Source: Progne subis subis
Taxonomy: Eukaryota > Chordata > Aves > Passeriformes > Hirundinidae
NCBI GenBank assembly: GCA_022316685.1
Contig: JAKJHU010000107.1
Location: 620,001-684,000, forward strand
Reading direction: 5' to 3'
Length of the DNA: 64,000 nt
The notes beneath the pieces were generated by a model. The model did not search any database. It saw only the letters and a program-made list of their open reading frames with translations, and had not been told where the DNA came from. Position numbers and translations under genes: made by a program. Positions within the stretch are counted from its first letter, which is position 1. Every line of letters starts with the position of its first letter. Shown here piece after piece: positions 12,107-26,097 of the stretch.

Positions 12107-14341
12107 GTGTGTATTCAATTAATAGCTGAAAATTTAGAGTTTGGGGTTTGTGGAATCCCCAGTTTTGTAGAGACTATATGTATTTTTCTTGGATAATACT
12201 AATCGTCCTTTTAATGCAATTTTCAACTTTCTGGTTTTTTGTTCTTCTGTACTTGAATAGCATTACACTCTGGCACAAAGTTTCCTCTCTTTTTGGAGTG
12301 TGCTTGTGGCAGGCAAGAACTATAAATTCAAAATACAGAAGTCTCAAATCAGACCTTTACTTATTGGGTTCCAAAGAGGCTCATAAAATGTGTCAAGTTA
12401 TTTAAGATGTAATGTGAAAATAGAAAAGGTACTTTAATTTAAGAATCAAGGTTAAGGAAATACTGTTTTAAAAAATAAGAGAGGTAAAATAACATTAATT
12501 TTCAAAAGCAGTTGAATTTTATTACCTTAGGGTAATAATTATGTAACTCAAAATACAAATTAATGTTTCTCAGAAAGGTCTATTAACTTGCTTTAAAATT
12601 TGCTACTAAGTCTGAAACATTTGAACTCTCAAATCTTCCAAAGAAAATGGTTGCAAACACCAGTCTCAGAAATAAGCACTTGAGAAAGTTAGAACCTCTT
12701 ATATGGACACCATAAACTTAGAGAAGCCTCAGTGACATGCTTTTCCCCTAGTACTCCAGAAACCGAGACCTACTCAGTTAATAAATTAGCTTTTAGTTAC
12801 ATGAATAATTAATAAAAACTTCATCAAGCCATTTAAACTTTTTAAAGCAGCTATAATCAGGGCTGGGGAAGAGAGTTAAAGGCCAATAGAAAAAGGATCA
12901 GATGTGGAATACTTTGACCATAAAGGTTATAAATCTTTCTTCAGGTGTGCAAAAAACCAAACCTAACAATAGCAATCTTGGCAGGTAGTAATGAAGAATT
13001 GGGAGGATCAGAAATTCTAGAGTGGAAAACCAACATACACACCCACTGGACCAAATTCACCCATGTGCTAATAGCCAGCAACAGCTGATTTCATGCATAA
13101 ATCCTATATGCATCCTTAAGTTGGAATAAAACTTTAGGGGTAATTTCAGAGACACTTGAGGAGAGAGAATTTCAGTCTTTGTGAAGTCTCCTACATTCTA
13201 CCAAGATTTGTGTATGTCTAACCTAATATATTGCATATATTTCTGGTATAATAATTGATAAAATGTGTAAACTTAAAATGCTGGCTGTAAAGGTTAGGAA
13301 GAATTGGAACCTAAGCAAAGAAATGTAAAGCATGAAGAATAAATCATAAAGTCTTTTAAAGTATGTGTCAATAGTAGTGGAGTAGTTAGTGTAGGCACTG
13401 GGCTTTATATATCAAAACCACTGTATGAACAATGCCCAGATTCTAAATGCCAGTATATCAATGGTTCCAAGGAAATGCAAGGAGCTACTTTGATAGGGTT
13501 TCCCTTCACTAAGCTTTATGTGTAAGAGAGTCACCTCTGTTACTATCTCTCATAGTTTACAGATGAAATAGCATCATGGGGTAAGACCAGCAAAATACTC
13601 AGTTCTTAAATCTGAAATAATTAGACACAAATCTTGAAAAAACATTGATTCTGTGGGTACAGTCACCTCAGCTGTGTTGCACCAAGAAGTTATTTGCCCC
13701 TGTATATTTAGCAGAAGATATCCTTGGGTGTGCATACTGATAATTGTAATTGAGAGAGAGCAAAGCAATGCAGGTCCCTTTTTATGCCTGTGGCTTGCAC
13801 ACTGAGGAACCTTGAAAACTCTTGTTTCGCATAGGCTATCTGTGGAATTCCTGCCATCTATGTGCAATGAATTCAGACTGAGATCTTAATACTGGCTTCT
13901 TTCAATCGAGTTTTGTTATGCCCTTGGCATGCTTTCCCACTTTCACACTCAAACCTCCCATCTGCAGCCTGCACCTGCATTGCTCAATATTTAACTCAAA
14001 GATCTCAGAACTTCCTGGACCATTAAGGTGTCTCTTGGTTTGTGGCTTGCTGGTGCTGCTGTTGCTTTACCGTGAGAAGGGAGTTTAAATGCAGTAAAAC
14101 AGTGTGGTTTTCCAGTTTCCTCAGTTTTGTTTCTGCTCATTGAAAAGAGCTCCTGTCTGGCATGCTGCAGCTTTTCCTTGGCATGAAGCATAGGGCATGA
14201 AGGGCAGAGTGTAGCATTTACAACCTGAAATTAAAATGCTACTGCTTTGCATTCTTATATTTTCTTTTTGTACAGTAGCAGAGTGAGTGAAAGGTGTAGT
14301 TGTGTCTTTACCACAAACAAACCCACTATTTCTGCTCTCAG
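12107..14341. other. Intron-like AT-rich DNA
   Basis: No repeat family or convincing open frame. If the flanking candidate exons are real, this would be their intron. Confidence 0.4.
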
Positions 14342-14498
14342 ATACTAAACTGTTTGAAAAAGAGCAATTCCTTCATCTTATGACTCTTTCTGATAAGCTG
14401 GCAATAAGAATTCAGGACTCCATACAGCCTCTCTATCACAGAGCTGAGCTTCTCCACAAAATGCACCACATGCAGCAGCTCAATGGATTAGAGATACG
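14342..14498 (+). CDS. Candidate internal coding exon, helical protein, gene unidentified
   Basis: A 157-bp segment with acceptor TTTCTGCTCTCAG and donor ATACG/GTAGGT. It reads as 2 bases, 51 codons and 2 bases. The frame closes with TAG right at the donor, so the open stretch stops where the intron would begin. The translation starts TKLFEKEQFLHLMTLSDKLA and ends HKMHHMQQLNGLEI. Its spacing of Leu, Ile and Met among charged residues suggests an amphipathic helix or coiled coil. Joined to the previous candidate, the split codon would be GAT (Asp). I could not match it to a known family. It is the best-looking exon candidate on the + strand, but no homology search was possible. Confidence 0.4.
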
Positions 14499-16239
14499 GT
14501 AGGTATTTGCCCAGTGATTTTACAACTACATTGCACCACAGATTATTCACCCTGGCTTTATAGCCATACCTCTCCCTTCCTGATCTGGTCAATCTTTTCA
14601 GAAGGCTAAGTCCAGCATGATAAAGTGAAAGATATCTCTTTGGAGTTCCCCTATGGGTGCATACAAATTTCTAGTGAATTGTATACTTCATTAGTGAGAA
14701 CAGGTATTTCAGAATCAAGAGTTACTCCTAAAATGATAAAACTGTGTGTGTGCTTATGCAAACACTTCTGGGTATGCTCAAATATGTGTAAATGTGTATA
14801 TTATTACAGATAGTCACATAGTGGCTTGGATAACCTAAGAACTTGAAGGTTCGCTGGCCTGACTTTTATGTATGGAAGGTGACATAGTACTTGTGAAGGC
14901 CTGAGGTCTATTCTACTCTAGAAAATATGTTTGGGGCTGGCAAACCTTCCATGGTTACGACCAGAGGAAAGATTGCTTTTGATCCTGTCCCTACTTTCCT
15001 GAGAAAAAAAACCCCAGAAATCGACCAACACTTTTCTGGTACAAGCTGTGTTTCCACTGAAATTTTGTTGAATCTGGAAGAGTGAAGTATCACTTAGAAT
15101 GGCTCTGGACGTGGAACCTGGATGCTCTCTTCAAGCTGGGTTAAGGGGCATGGACTGGCCACCAGAAAATCCTTTGTGTGTGACTGCACTATTCTAGGCA
15201 AGGCGCTTCAAGCAATTAATAACCCATATAAAACTGCTTTTGATATGTTTGCAGGCAACAAGTAGAAAGGTGTTTGTTGAAAGAGGCGTGGTTTAATGGT
15301 CTTAGCACAGGATTGTGATTGAGGATCTCCTGTCTTCATCTTGTGACTTTGACAGTGATTGCCAGTCTGTCTTTTGACAGGTCAGGTGTTCTCTATGTGC
15401 TTCTATTTACCTTCTCTGAAATGAGCTACAAGGTTTTACTTAGCTTTTAGGAGCCAGAAATAATTAGTTTCTGTTACGAAGTACCATCGAGACATAGACC
15501 ATCGATCATCAGACTCATCTACCTTTTGTTTCCTAGTGTTTGATGTCCTGGACATTCATGTAGTGGAGAGAGACCTTTCCAGGGGGTAAGACTTCCCCAT
15601 GTGTCAGTGTAGGTGACATTTTCCTTCTAAAAGAAATTTCTAATTTCTAGCCATTATAGAGATAATCTAAATTATTGGCTTAGGCTGACTTTTCAATGGC
15701 TAAGATGAAGTGAAATGGACTCCGTCCTAGACAGTTAAGGTTGTTCATAGACTGCTGCAAATAAAGCAGTTTGTGCTTCACATCTCTGGCCTCTGAAATC
15801 AAAAGACCTGCATGAGTGAGAGTGATGAGGGTTTCACAGGGGAGCTGAGAAAGAAGCATTCTAACCCATATCTGAAATGATTTAAGTAAAATCTTCCAGC
15901 AAAGCTAAGTAGTTTCCATGAACTAGGGGGAATGGTCTGCACGGCTGCTTGGAACTTTTGAGTGGAATGGGAACACAGCATCATGAAGTATTTCAACAAC
16001 TCTGGTGGCTGGCTAGGGAAGATACAAGGCAAGAAAAATAGCAGTTATAGATATTATCACTGCTAGGGAGCAAGGCCAGTGCAATAGTCCAATTTCAAGC
16101 CTACTGCATCATTGGGAAGCTGAACAGAGGGAGATGGTTTAAGGCCATCTGTCTGAGTGGACCAGCAGAGACTCAGAAGTGCTCAGAAGTGACCTCAGCT
16201 GCAGGAGGCAGAATGCCAGCCACATTACTAACACACACT
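14499..16239. other. Unique DNA, nothing recognised
   Basis: AT-rich intron-like sequence without recognisable repeats or gene signals. Confidence 0.45.
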
Positions 16240-16560
16240 CCTTCGCCAGCTAAGTTTTTTGGCAGCGCTGGCGTCAGCAAAGCAAAACACGGTTTAATGA
16301 GATTGCAGGAGAAATAGCAGGTGATGGCTGTAGGTGGGCAAAACTTCTTTTCAGTTAAACAATAGCTGCAGTTTCACCTTGTGGTGACAAGGTTGCAGAC
16401 TTGACCAGAAAGTGACCCCTGGTGGGACCACCCCATTCAACAGAAAGTTGGTCTTTGACAAAAACAGGCTGAAGTCAAAAAGCCAGGCTTAGAACGCTCC
16501 AGGATCCACAGTTCATGTTAACAAACTGTCCTCTTCTTGAAAGCCAAAATTTCCAAATCC
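16240..16560 (-). mobile_element. Possible decayed LTR, antisense
   Basis: On the minus strand, 'cattaaaccgtgttttgctttgctga' (split across ~16273-16300) resembles the poly(A)-signal and R-U5 junction of avian ERV LTRs, followed by a GC-rich 'gccagcgctgcc'. I see no convincing termini or target-site duplication, and the extent is a guess. It may be only part of a longer element reaching ~16800. Confidence 0.3.
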
Positions 16561-19500
16561 TGGCTACTTCAACACTGCTAGTCCCTCCCACAGTCCTCTA
16601 GGTTTACTGCATGTTCCATGCAGGGTTTCCAGCTCCCTGAGTGCTTGTGATCAATGCAGGGCAGTTTGTAGCAGGGCTGTGTCACTGGGCAGCACTTGGC
16701 AGAGAAGCCTGGGCAGGGAAGAGACCCCACACAGCACAATCTGGGTAACCTGTGTGCTGGAAGCTGCTTTTAGCAGGCACAGCCACTGGCAGCACGTTTG
16801 TAGCCACAGCAAACCAGAGTGATTTCAGAAAAAAGGTAAACATGGGTAAATGTTGCCTGAGAGCTCTTGATTTAAATTTAAAAGTGATTTTGTGGTGGTA
16901 GTACCTGTCAGCTGTTGCAATCCTTGAAATGCTGGTGATGCCCAGTCTTCTATGGAAGGCTGAACCTCATTAAACCTATAGGTTATACCATATCTATAAG
17001 ATTAATACCTATTAGGTAGGATGATACAATTCAAAAGGACATTTTGGATCATCTCTCCTGTTGCAGACAGCTGTATCATACAATCCCTCTCACAAGTTAC
17101 TTGTGTCTCTCTGCAAAGCAATTTGGTTTCTATTTTCACTCAGTGTCTGTTTCAGAAACGTATTTCTTTGCTGTTTAAGAATCTACATTACTGTAAAAAT
17201 GACAGAATTCCAATTTCCATCAAATGTCAGCATTATCCAATAGCTGAAAAGGTTATTTTAGCTTTCTGGTGTTATGCTTGATTCCATTTTCACTGATGAC
17301 CATCACTTCACTAGGTTAAACAGGTGAGCCTATTGTATTTTCCTGTATGGTGGCCTATCCATTCTTTGGCTCATGCCAGTCATCTGCACTGCTTTTGCAT
17401 CTTGAATTCATCCCTTCTGAACAATGAATGTCCAGAATTGTATACTAAATACTTCAAATTTAGGTGAAGCAATGCACATTTCCATGAATATTGTTCCATT
17501 TCCAGTGGAAATATCCCAGGACCGCATTACTTAGCTCATGATTACATTTGGGTCTAATGGATTTCCTGTGGCCTTGGTATCCTCTGTTTTCTCTTCTGTG
17601 GTTTCAGTTGATAACCTCCACCATGCTGCAGGAGTCCTTGATTCTAATCCCTAAACACAGGAATTAATATTACATTTAATTTATTTTTAACCTACAGGAA
17701 TACTTTTTTCAATGGTGCATTTGTAAAGTACTTAATTAAATGTCCCTTATTGATATCAATGCAGACAGTGAATGAATTCATTATTATTTTTATTTCACAT
17801 AAAAACAAACAAACAAAAGGATGTACTCCGAGTGTGTGTTGCCTAATTTATGAGACCATTAACATTTGAGTGGGTTAAAAAGGGACAGTAGTAGTAATTT
17901 TGAGTCCTAAACAGAAATCTTTAGTTTAGATTTCTAAATCCTTACATCAAAGGTATGCAATTTTACTAAAGTTAATTGAGTTTCATAGTTTGCAGCAAGG
18001 AGAATGTATCTACTGCATTTTTCATTCTAAACACATTAAATAACTTTTCCCCTGATAAAACCACACTTTCATTGTGCAAGGATAACTGAGCAATAAGACA
18101 GTTTAACCAAAGTTAGCTTAATTAATACACTTTCGCAATTCAAATATGACAGGCTTGCAGAAAACTACCTGAGGAGTTCTCCAGCCTATATAGGTGCAAG
18201 GGCCAAGCATTACTTTTGGTGAAGGATAATATGCCGAATTGTACAAAAAGTGGTTTTATGGTTTTTGTGCTCTTGGATTCAACAATATTTCTTTTTAGTT
18301 CTATTAAAAATCCAATATTTTAGAATAAATATAGGAGGGTAAAGTTCAGGGACAGCATTTTATTTTAAGATTCTTTTTCCCTGCCTTTGAATGCCTGTTT
18401 TCTCAACTCTGTGGTTCCACTGATGGTGTTATTTTTCTTGATATCTCTGTGTATGCTTTGTATATATGGGTATAACATTCATGAAGATGGAAAAATATTA
18501 CATACAGTGCAAGAAAGGCTTATCCATTGTCTTTTTATTACTAGCAGTTCTTGAGAAATGGAAAACTGTGCTTGCTTTCTTTTTCATTCTTTTTAATTTT
18601 TTTGCTCTATTTCAAGCCTACAGAGATGGGGCCTTTGGGAACTGTGGCATTGTTTTTCCTGCTTTGAGGAAAATGTAACTGTCATCCAGCAAGCCTTATC
18701 TGCCACATTTCTCTGCCTGAAGTAATGTTTTATAGAACTACTTGTTTATATGTGTAGAGGATCTTTGGCTACCACATGCCCTTTGGCTTAAATAGTTATT
18801 CCTAGGAATCTGACCAGTCATACTTTTTTAAAAATAAAAGCTGACAGGTCATTTTCATGCTAGCACTGTTTGAAAAACAAGATAAAAAGCTTTACAAAAA
18901 GAAATATTAACCAGACCAAAACAATGCCATAGTCTCTAGAAACATTTCATGCTCCAGGTCAGTTTGATGTTCACAAGAGAAGAACAAGCCTGTGGGTAAA
19001 TAAGGAACTTCCCCTGCCCAGCTTTCAGTGTAGCAGATGACCAGAATGATCCTGATGTCGCTGGGGTCGTACCATGTCTTTGTTCTGCCTCCAGTGGACT
19101 TTGTGTTTTGGTTTTCTTTATCTTCTTAGGTCTTTGGGATCTGCTGTATGCAAATACCAATTGTCTTCTTTGGGGTATTAAAAGAGTTGCTATAAAATCT
19201 GTTAGATACTAATATCGGTTTGGATTTTCAAAGACAGGAAAATGTTGATCCCCATAGGTAGCTTGATCTAATAAATGCCATGGGAAATTTAATTATTAAA
19301 GAGAGCAATCCTTGCCACTGTATGCAGACTGCATACGTAAGATAAGATATATCATGTATAGTATGCTAATAGTTAAATCCATAAATGTCAGCTGGTTCAA
19401 TTCTCAGGAGAATATGAAAATTGTGGGTAAAATATAGCTATAACATTTGATAAGAATTAAAATCTTTCTTTGGTTGGTAAATGATATGCCTTGCAGAAGA

Positions 19501-19696
19501 GGATCACAAATAGTCTTTCAAAAGAGGAATTATGATGAGAGAGAAGGAAAAAGCAGGAGCTGACTTGCCAGCTAACCCTCTGCTGCTCTAAAGAGATGCA
19601 TTTTTAAGTTAAAAATCAGAAATAGATTACTTGTAGTTAAAATCTATATTGTAGCTTGAAAAGAAAGAATGAAGAATGGAATTTTTTTTCCTGCAC
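16561..19696. other. Unique DNA, nothing recognised
   Basis: Part of 16561-16830 is somewhat richer in GC than its surroundings and could belong to the LTR-like segment to its left. The rest is AT-rich unique sequence with short A/C words near 17805. Confidence 0.4.
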
Positions 19697-19854
19697 ATCC
19701 AGTTCCTCAAACTCATCCAGTGTGTCAAACTTTGAGGTAACTTGTACTGCTTTTGCAGATACGGTCTCCATATCTGAAAATATCACTCCATCAGATAAGC
19801 TATAAGCAACCCACAGTCCTGGAGGCCAGTCTGTGGGAATGAACTCTGGTGTCC
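19697..19854 (-). CDS. Candidate minus-strand coding exon, gene unidentified
   Basis: Read on the minus strand, a pyrimidine-rich stretch (CAATTTTTCTTTGCCTCTG) and GCTTCACAG precede an open frame of 2 bases and 52 codons. It begins TPEFIPTDWPPGLWVAYS and includes KFDTLDEFEELD. An in-frame TAA lies just upstream of the acceptor. The likely donor (GGAT/GTGCAG) is weak and the frame runs on for ~20 less plausible codons, so the 3' edge is uncertain. The balanced composition with Trp, acidic and hydrophobic residues looks protein-like, but I recognise no domain. The opposite strand has a competing, shorter exon-like reading (acceptor at 19701, donor near 19735). It could belong to a minus gene whose promoter is the island at 42 kb; that link is speculative. 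Confidence 0.35.
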
Positions 19855-22800
19855 CTGTGAAGCCTTAAGCTCAGAGGCAAAGAAAAATTGTAATGACAGA
19901 AGTGCCTACAGGATAGGAGGATTAATTTTGCCAAGAGTGGTAAAAGAAACTGTAATGCTTAAACCAAAAATTAAATATGAATAGCAGACATTTTTATTGA
20001 GCAATTGGACAGAGTTCAAAACAAAGTGATCTCTGTGTTTGTCCTCCCCTTTTTATGATTCTCTTTGAAGTTTATTTTCTGTTTAAATGGACTTGTTTAC
20101 TTCCCACAATTTCATTCCTCTTTCTATAAGTAGATTCATGAAGCAGAAACTATGTCTTCATGTTACACAACCTCCACACCCTATGTGTTTTATTGCACTA
20201 CCGGTAGTTTGGTCTTGCTCAGATGTTTGCTTGCAAAGGAGGCTCTGGTTGTGATAGTAATTTATTACCTGTTTTATTGTTGCCATTTACCCTATACTTT
20301 TAAAGGTAACCTGAAATGTTTCCTTAAGAAAAGTTTAGCCTTGGACTTATGTCCCCATCCCTCTGGGATGCTCAACAGCCTCAAACTCTTGTGTGAGCAC
20401 CAAGTACACTTAAATAACTTTGGCACTGAGACAAATGGTGAATGTCTCACAAAAAGGAAAAGAAAACCAAGAAAGCTTCACCTTAATTTAACTTTTCCAC
20501 CTCTGTCAAAAATTATTAATGTTTTAACTTGGAAGATACTTCCCAGCATTGCTGTGTAGGGGTAACTGTGCAGCTCACTGTGTGAGTAGTCATCAATAAA
20601 TTGCTGTGTATGAGGCATGGAATTAAAAATGCACTGTGGGTCCCAGTGCAATGCTCTGGAGACAAGATTTCATTTCCCAGACTATGCCATCTATTTGGGG
20701 AAAACATACTTTGAAAAGTTGAGTGTACTTTGAGCACAGGCCGTGCCCAGTGTCTGTATGTGCACTTACAGGTGCAAGAGCCCAGGTCAGATTTGTCCTT
20801 ACTGCTCCCTGGCCCACTGCAATGAACAGCCAAAAACATCCTAAATACACATTCCAGAATGGTTAAAGAGGAATATGATCAGTTAAGCAGCTGTTCAGAG
20901 AAAATGGTTGTGCCGTGCAAGCTACGGGCACCCTATGGCTGGCAGTAGTGTGTGGGATGAGAAGCAGGGAATATGCCCCTGCTGGAGGCTGATCTCTGGC
21001 TGCACCTCTCCATCTCTACTCTCTTCTGCTTGCCACATTCATTTCTTTTTGTTCTGGGAGCTTTTGCTGCATAATGCAAACAAATGTTTGACTTTTCCAC
21101 TTTAAAAAAATCTCCACCTTTGATCTCAATTTCTTCTGTAGCTACTGCTTCTGCTTTCTCCTTTTCACAAAATTTTTAAACACTGCTAGGATTTCCTCTC
21201 TTTTTTATGAGAGAACCCATTCAGCCTGCTGTTCACTGAAGTCCCACGCAAGTCCTAGCTGAACTTTAGAACCATCATATAATTTCAAACTTTATCCTAT
21301 CAGGCTTCTCTGGCACATAGTCTGGGGTCCCTTTCCATGCATGGCCTTCTCTTACCCCTGTGTGTTTCTGCAGCACAACCATCACTGCCCTGTGTAGGTT
21401 GTATGAGTCTGCACTTGGACCATGCGTGCCAAAGCTTTGCACAGAGTGTCCAAAAGAGTACAGCAAAAACTGCACCCGAGGCTGGATGCGGAGTTTCACA
21501 CATGCACACTGACAAACTGGCAAATAGAAATGTGGATAATGAAAAGGACAAACCCCACAATATCATATTGAGTTTCACATGATAATTTTTTTGTGTTTCT
21601 GCAATGTCACTGCCCTTCTAAGGGCAGTTGCAAGATGCTTTTTTTCCTTTCTTGTCTGAGTAATGACCTTTTTGGTTCTATGCAGCACCTAGAGGAGTTA
21701 CTTTCTGTGGTGAGCATATGAGAGAGAGAGTTTCTGTTGAACACAGTTTGTGCTGAGTTCAACAGCCCGTGCATATCTTGCTGACCAAGGAGACAACATG
21801 TGTCAGGAGGTTTATACCTTTGGTCTCACTGAGAATGAAAAATGGTTTTATTCTTTTACATACATCTCAGGCTGTGCTTGCACAGCAAGTGGTCGCTTAG
21901 TGTTTCTCCTTCTGTCTTTCTGAGTACAGAGCAAGCAAGGATTTGTGCTTTCCTTCTCTATCAAGAACAGCAAAACTGAAACAGTAATATTCCATGTGTC
22001 TCCATTTATGGAAATGACCTTCTCAGGGCTAGAGAAAAAATGTTACCATTTCAGTTTAGAAGAAACCATATTTAAAATAAGAGTTTGATTTTAATATAAG
22101 GGTCTTTCACCATTGAAGAGATGTTACTGGTACTAAGTTACCTCAGATTCATGTCATTTCTACACCATCATGCCAGTGTGTCAGCTATCTAAAATACTAA
22201 ATACCTTCTCACAGGGTGAAAGCAGCCAGGTGCCATCATTTCCAAGAGAGATACAAGTCAGTTCCAGTCACAGATCTGCATCACTGGTTAGAATGGGAAT
22301 GTTCTCATTCCAGCAAGTCTACCTGAAAACAGAGATTTATTATAACATAGTACATTTCATGCTATCTCCACAACTTCCACACTAGAACTACGTCCTACCT
22401 GATAGAAGTGTGAACAAAGCCATGCAATAGTGTCCCCTTCTTTCCCCTCTCTTGGCAGTCAGCTGGTGTTCTTAATATTTTCCTTCTGATTTTCACCCTT
22501 TTGTTTTCCTCTTACACAAGGTATTTTAATTTCTCCACTTTTCCAGTAGATGAACCTGAACTTCACAATAAAACTTCAGAATCAGTTTAACTGAGGTTGA
22601 ACTTCCTAGAAATTAGGACAAATTTGGATTTAGATGGCATGAACTGGGTAACTCGTTTTCAGCAGAGTTGAGTCTGAATTGAGATATTGGGTCTGGGCCT
22701 GAATTTCAGATCAAATCTGAATATAATTTTGAAAAACCTACAAAGATGGAGAAGTTAGATTCAAGTCCAAAGTCCTAAGCCCTGGATTTAAGTGCTCTTG

Positions 22801-24644
22801 TATGCAAGGTTCTATTTTCCCATAGCAGATAGATACAAAACTCGGATCTATAGTTTTGGCTGTGGCTTGTCTCATAGTTCTGTTTCACAGCTCAAATTTA
22901 CATCCTTGTAATACACATTAATAGTGCTGTCTGTCGTTCTGCAAATACATCAGACTTCCAGCTCTTTAAACACTGATGCTGGGTGTGCCACCTTGTTCTG
23001 TAAGTCACTGTGCTTGTCACACTCACTGCACTCTCACTGGATTGTGCTGATGCTCGGTGTTGAGCTCCTGGGTATGGCAGCTGCACGTCTGATTTTTCAT
23101 ATGCCACACTCCCAAACAGCCAGCAGTGAATACGAGCTCACCTGTAAGCATCACTCATGAGATTTGGGGGCTGATTTGATTCCCACCAAAATCATGGCAA
23201 GAAGCTTCTCTGATTGATGTAGGATCAGAACTATCGGTCTCGAGGTCTCCTAGTAGAAATTATGATCTTTCACTCAGTCTTTGTCCAATTATAATACGGC
23301 AAAAAATGCCTTTTTTTTTTCTTTCTTTCTTTTTTTTCCCTATAAATAAAAAAGTCAAACCTTTGAGATAATATAGTGTCTAGGACAGGAAACTTAGGAT
23401 GGTAGAAGAATAAGGGTTTTTCATGTCACTACAGTCTTAGGACACAATGTTGAACAGGCAAATTCCTGTCATGGACTAGACTCCTGGGTCTGCCGTGGTT
23501 AGAAATGCCAGATTGCAGTCATAGCCTGTCTCTGGTGTGGAACTGACAGCAGTGGCTTCTGAAGGGAATAGAGATCAGGTGCTGGAGAGATGGTAAAGAG
23601 TAGAAACGAGCAGTTAAAACTAGAAGGATGTCCTGACATCTTGCTAAGCTTGGCTCAGCCATTCAGCCTAAGCTTTGTTATGTGAATAAAACTCAAATCC
23701 TGAATTTTGGGACTCATACAGAAAAATCTCTGTGGAGCACCAGACACTGATGACGAACATCACAGTCTTGCTGTATACATAGCAGCCTCTGCTGAAATCT
23801 AAACCCTTGAGCTCTTTAAGCATTTTTATTTGTTCATGATTGAAACTACACTGAGGATTAATTAACTTTTTTTGCTTTCCAGCAAGATATCTGGAATTTT
23901 GCCACATTGTCCTCATTTAACATTTATCTACAGAAATGCAAGAATTATGAGACTGTATTCTGTTTTGTCATGGGATGGTTTGATTTAACAACTAAGAAAC
24001 TCCTTGGAGTTACTAGAGACATATTTTGTAAGGATTTTCCAATGCAAAAACTGACTGGCTTGACTTCATTTGAGGGCTAGGGAAACAGGTTGCTCCTTAG
24101 CTGAGATTGAGCAAGCTAGATTTTACCCTTGATTGAGCTGTGAAAGCCCAGGGATCAACAGCTCTAGATAGTATTTATAATGGAAGGACTTGGACAGCCA
24201 GCACAGCTTACTCAAAGGTTGTGTGAAAATTCACGGCTACTACTGTGAAAACAGGGCAAAGAAAAACAATAGTGGATCCCATTTGATAACTGGAATTATG
24301 ATTAGCAAAAGGAGAGACTCCTTTCCATTCCCTTGGCCCACAAAGGCCTCTCCCATCAGGAGTAATTGGCACAGACATCAGTGAACCAGCCAGCTAAGGC
24401 ATGGTACACCAGGGCACTTTGGGCTGGCAGGCAGTGCTTTTGGACAGAGGTCACTGCTTTTGGAAAGGTACTGATTAGGGAGGGTTGGAGTAAGGAAGGG
24501 AGTGAAAATGGAGTTCAAAATGTAGGCAGTAGGAATAGATGGTGAAGTAATAATTTTTGTGTGCCATCGAGTTAGAAAATGTGTGATAATATCAAGAAAG
24601 AATTTAACAATTTTCCTGTGGAAAGTATCTTTTCCCGAATGTAG
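19855..24644. other. Unique DNA, no gene recognised
   Basis: Contains a pyrimidine tract at ~23310-23340 and several small open frames without splice-site or domain support. No transposon recognised. Confidence 0.45.
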
Positions 24645-24738
24645 GTGTCTTCTGCAGGCTCTTCTTACAGAAGTGGGGCTTTCTGTTACAAGTGCCTTAG
24701 TTGCTCTAAGACCAAAACTGGCTCTGAGCCCTGACACT
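24645..24738 (+). CDS. Candidate small coding exon, gene unidentified
   Basis: A strong donor (GACACT/GTAAGTAC) ends a segment open for 31 codons. Two acceptors are possible: CCCGAATGTAG before 24645, or TTCTGCAG before 24658. The first gives one leading base and so matches the 2-base overhang of the 14342-14498 candidate. The translation includes LLTEVGLSVTSALVALRPKL and ends in phase 0. No family recognised; short, so chance is a serious alternative. Confidence 0.25.
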
Positions 24739-26097
24739 GTAAGTACAACTTTTTGGAGAAGTTCCCCTGTTTAGCTGAGCTCTGAAGCACACACAGCCTG
24801 TCTCTCCCAAGTTACTCACCAGCTGAACACATACAGTGTAGAGCTAAACCCGTGTTTGTGTGTGCACCCACTGCATAGTTCCTGTAGTATAGCTGCCTGT
24901 AGAAAGAGACTGGAAGAGGAGCCCCTGTGAGTGTTATGCATGGGAATTACAGGCAGAATCTATGCTTGAAAGTGGCATATCCAATGGGCTAGCACAGCAC
25001 TGAAATGAGGTGGCTTGAAATAGGTGTCTGTCTGCTATGTCTCCCTTGCAAGAGCTGGAGGGATCCATCTGCATCAATAGTTTGACTGGGGATTTTCTTT
25101 CTCAGCTGGGGAATTTTCTCATCACTTCTGCTGTAGTTTTTGTATGTGTTCAAAAAGCAATTATATGAGGTTTCACTCCTTGAAAATGATGAAAACATTG
25201 TCAGTCATGCCACTGGCAGTGCCTCTGCCACACCAATGGGCAGCTCCAGTTTTGCCATCTGATTTGTGTATGCAGACACTTGCTAAATTAACATCTGCAT
25301 GCACAAGCAGCCAAGACCAATAGAAAAACTGAGATTTCAAAATTCCATGTAAATTCCTCAAAAAATGTGTCAGTCTCACACAAATGTGTTTTTCCATATT
25401 TCCACATTATTATTCAAGTTATGGTAACCAAAATTTTGTTCTTCTGCTGTCTTGTTTACCTAATAAAGGCTTTTTATGTTATTGAGCAGATTTTTATATA
25501 AATCCTTAGAACATAATCCCCCCTAACATAGCCATGTGAGAGTACGAAACTGACTGGAAGTGCAGTAATATCGAAGTTATTAATGCCCCTGAGCCATAGA
25601 CTGAACAGAACTACAACACCTCCTGGAGAAATGGGTCTGCTACTGGGAAAGTTTTAGGCTCATAGAAATGGCAAATTTGTACATCCACATTCTCGGAAAT
25701 GAATGTTCAGGCATTCACAAAAGGATACAGGGCTTCATTAAGACTTTTAATTCTAATGGCTGAGCTCCTACTAGCTGTGATCTACAGATGATTCTTCTTA
25801 CATGATAAAAAACAAAAGGGAGAATGTAAGAGAAGCCTTTTACGCCTTGGAGGAAGGCTGAAGGTAGAAAAAAACCCTACCACTGCAGCTCTTGAAGTCA
25901 GCTGAGTTTAAAGATCTTAGTGAAGCAAATGAAGATTGACACAGGAAAACAAGAGATCTGCAAAAAAAGCTGGTGACACCCTGATTTGAAAGTGAATAAT
26001 CAGAAGAAGGGGCTTAGCTTGATGCTGTTGGGATAAATAAACCTCTGAGGCAAATAACTTTTTGAGTTCCGTGGTGTGAATGAGTCAGATTTTTTAG
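24739..26097. other. Unique DNA, nothing recognised
   Basis: AT-rich, intron-like; no repeats or gene signals recognised. Confidence 0.45.
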
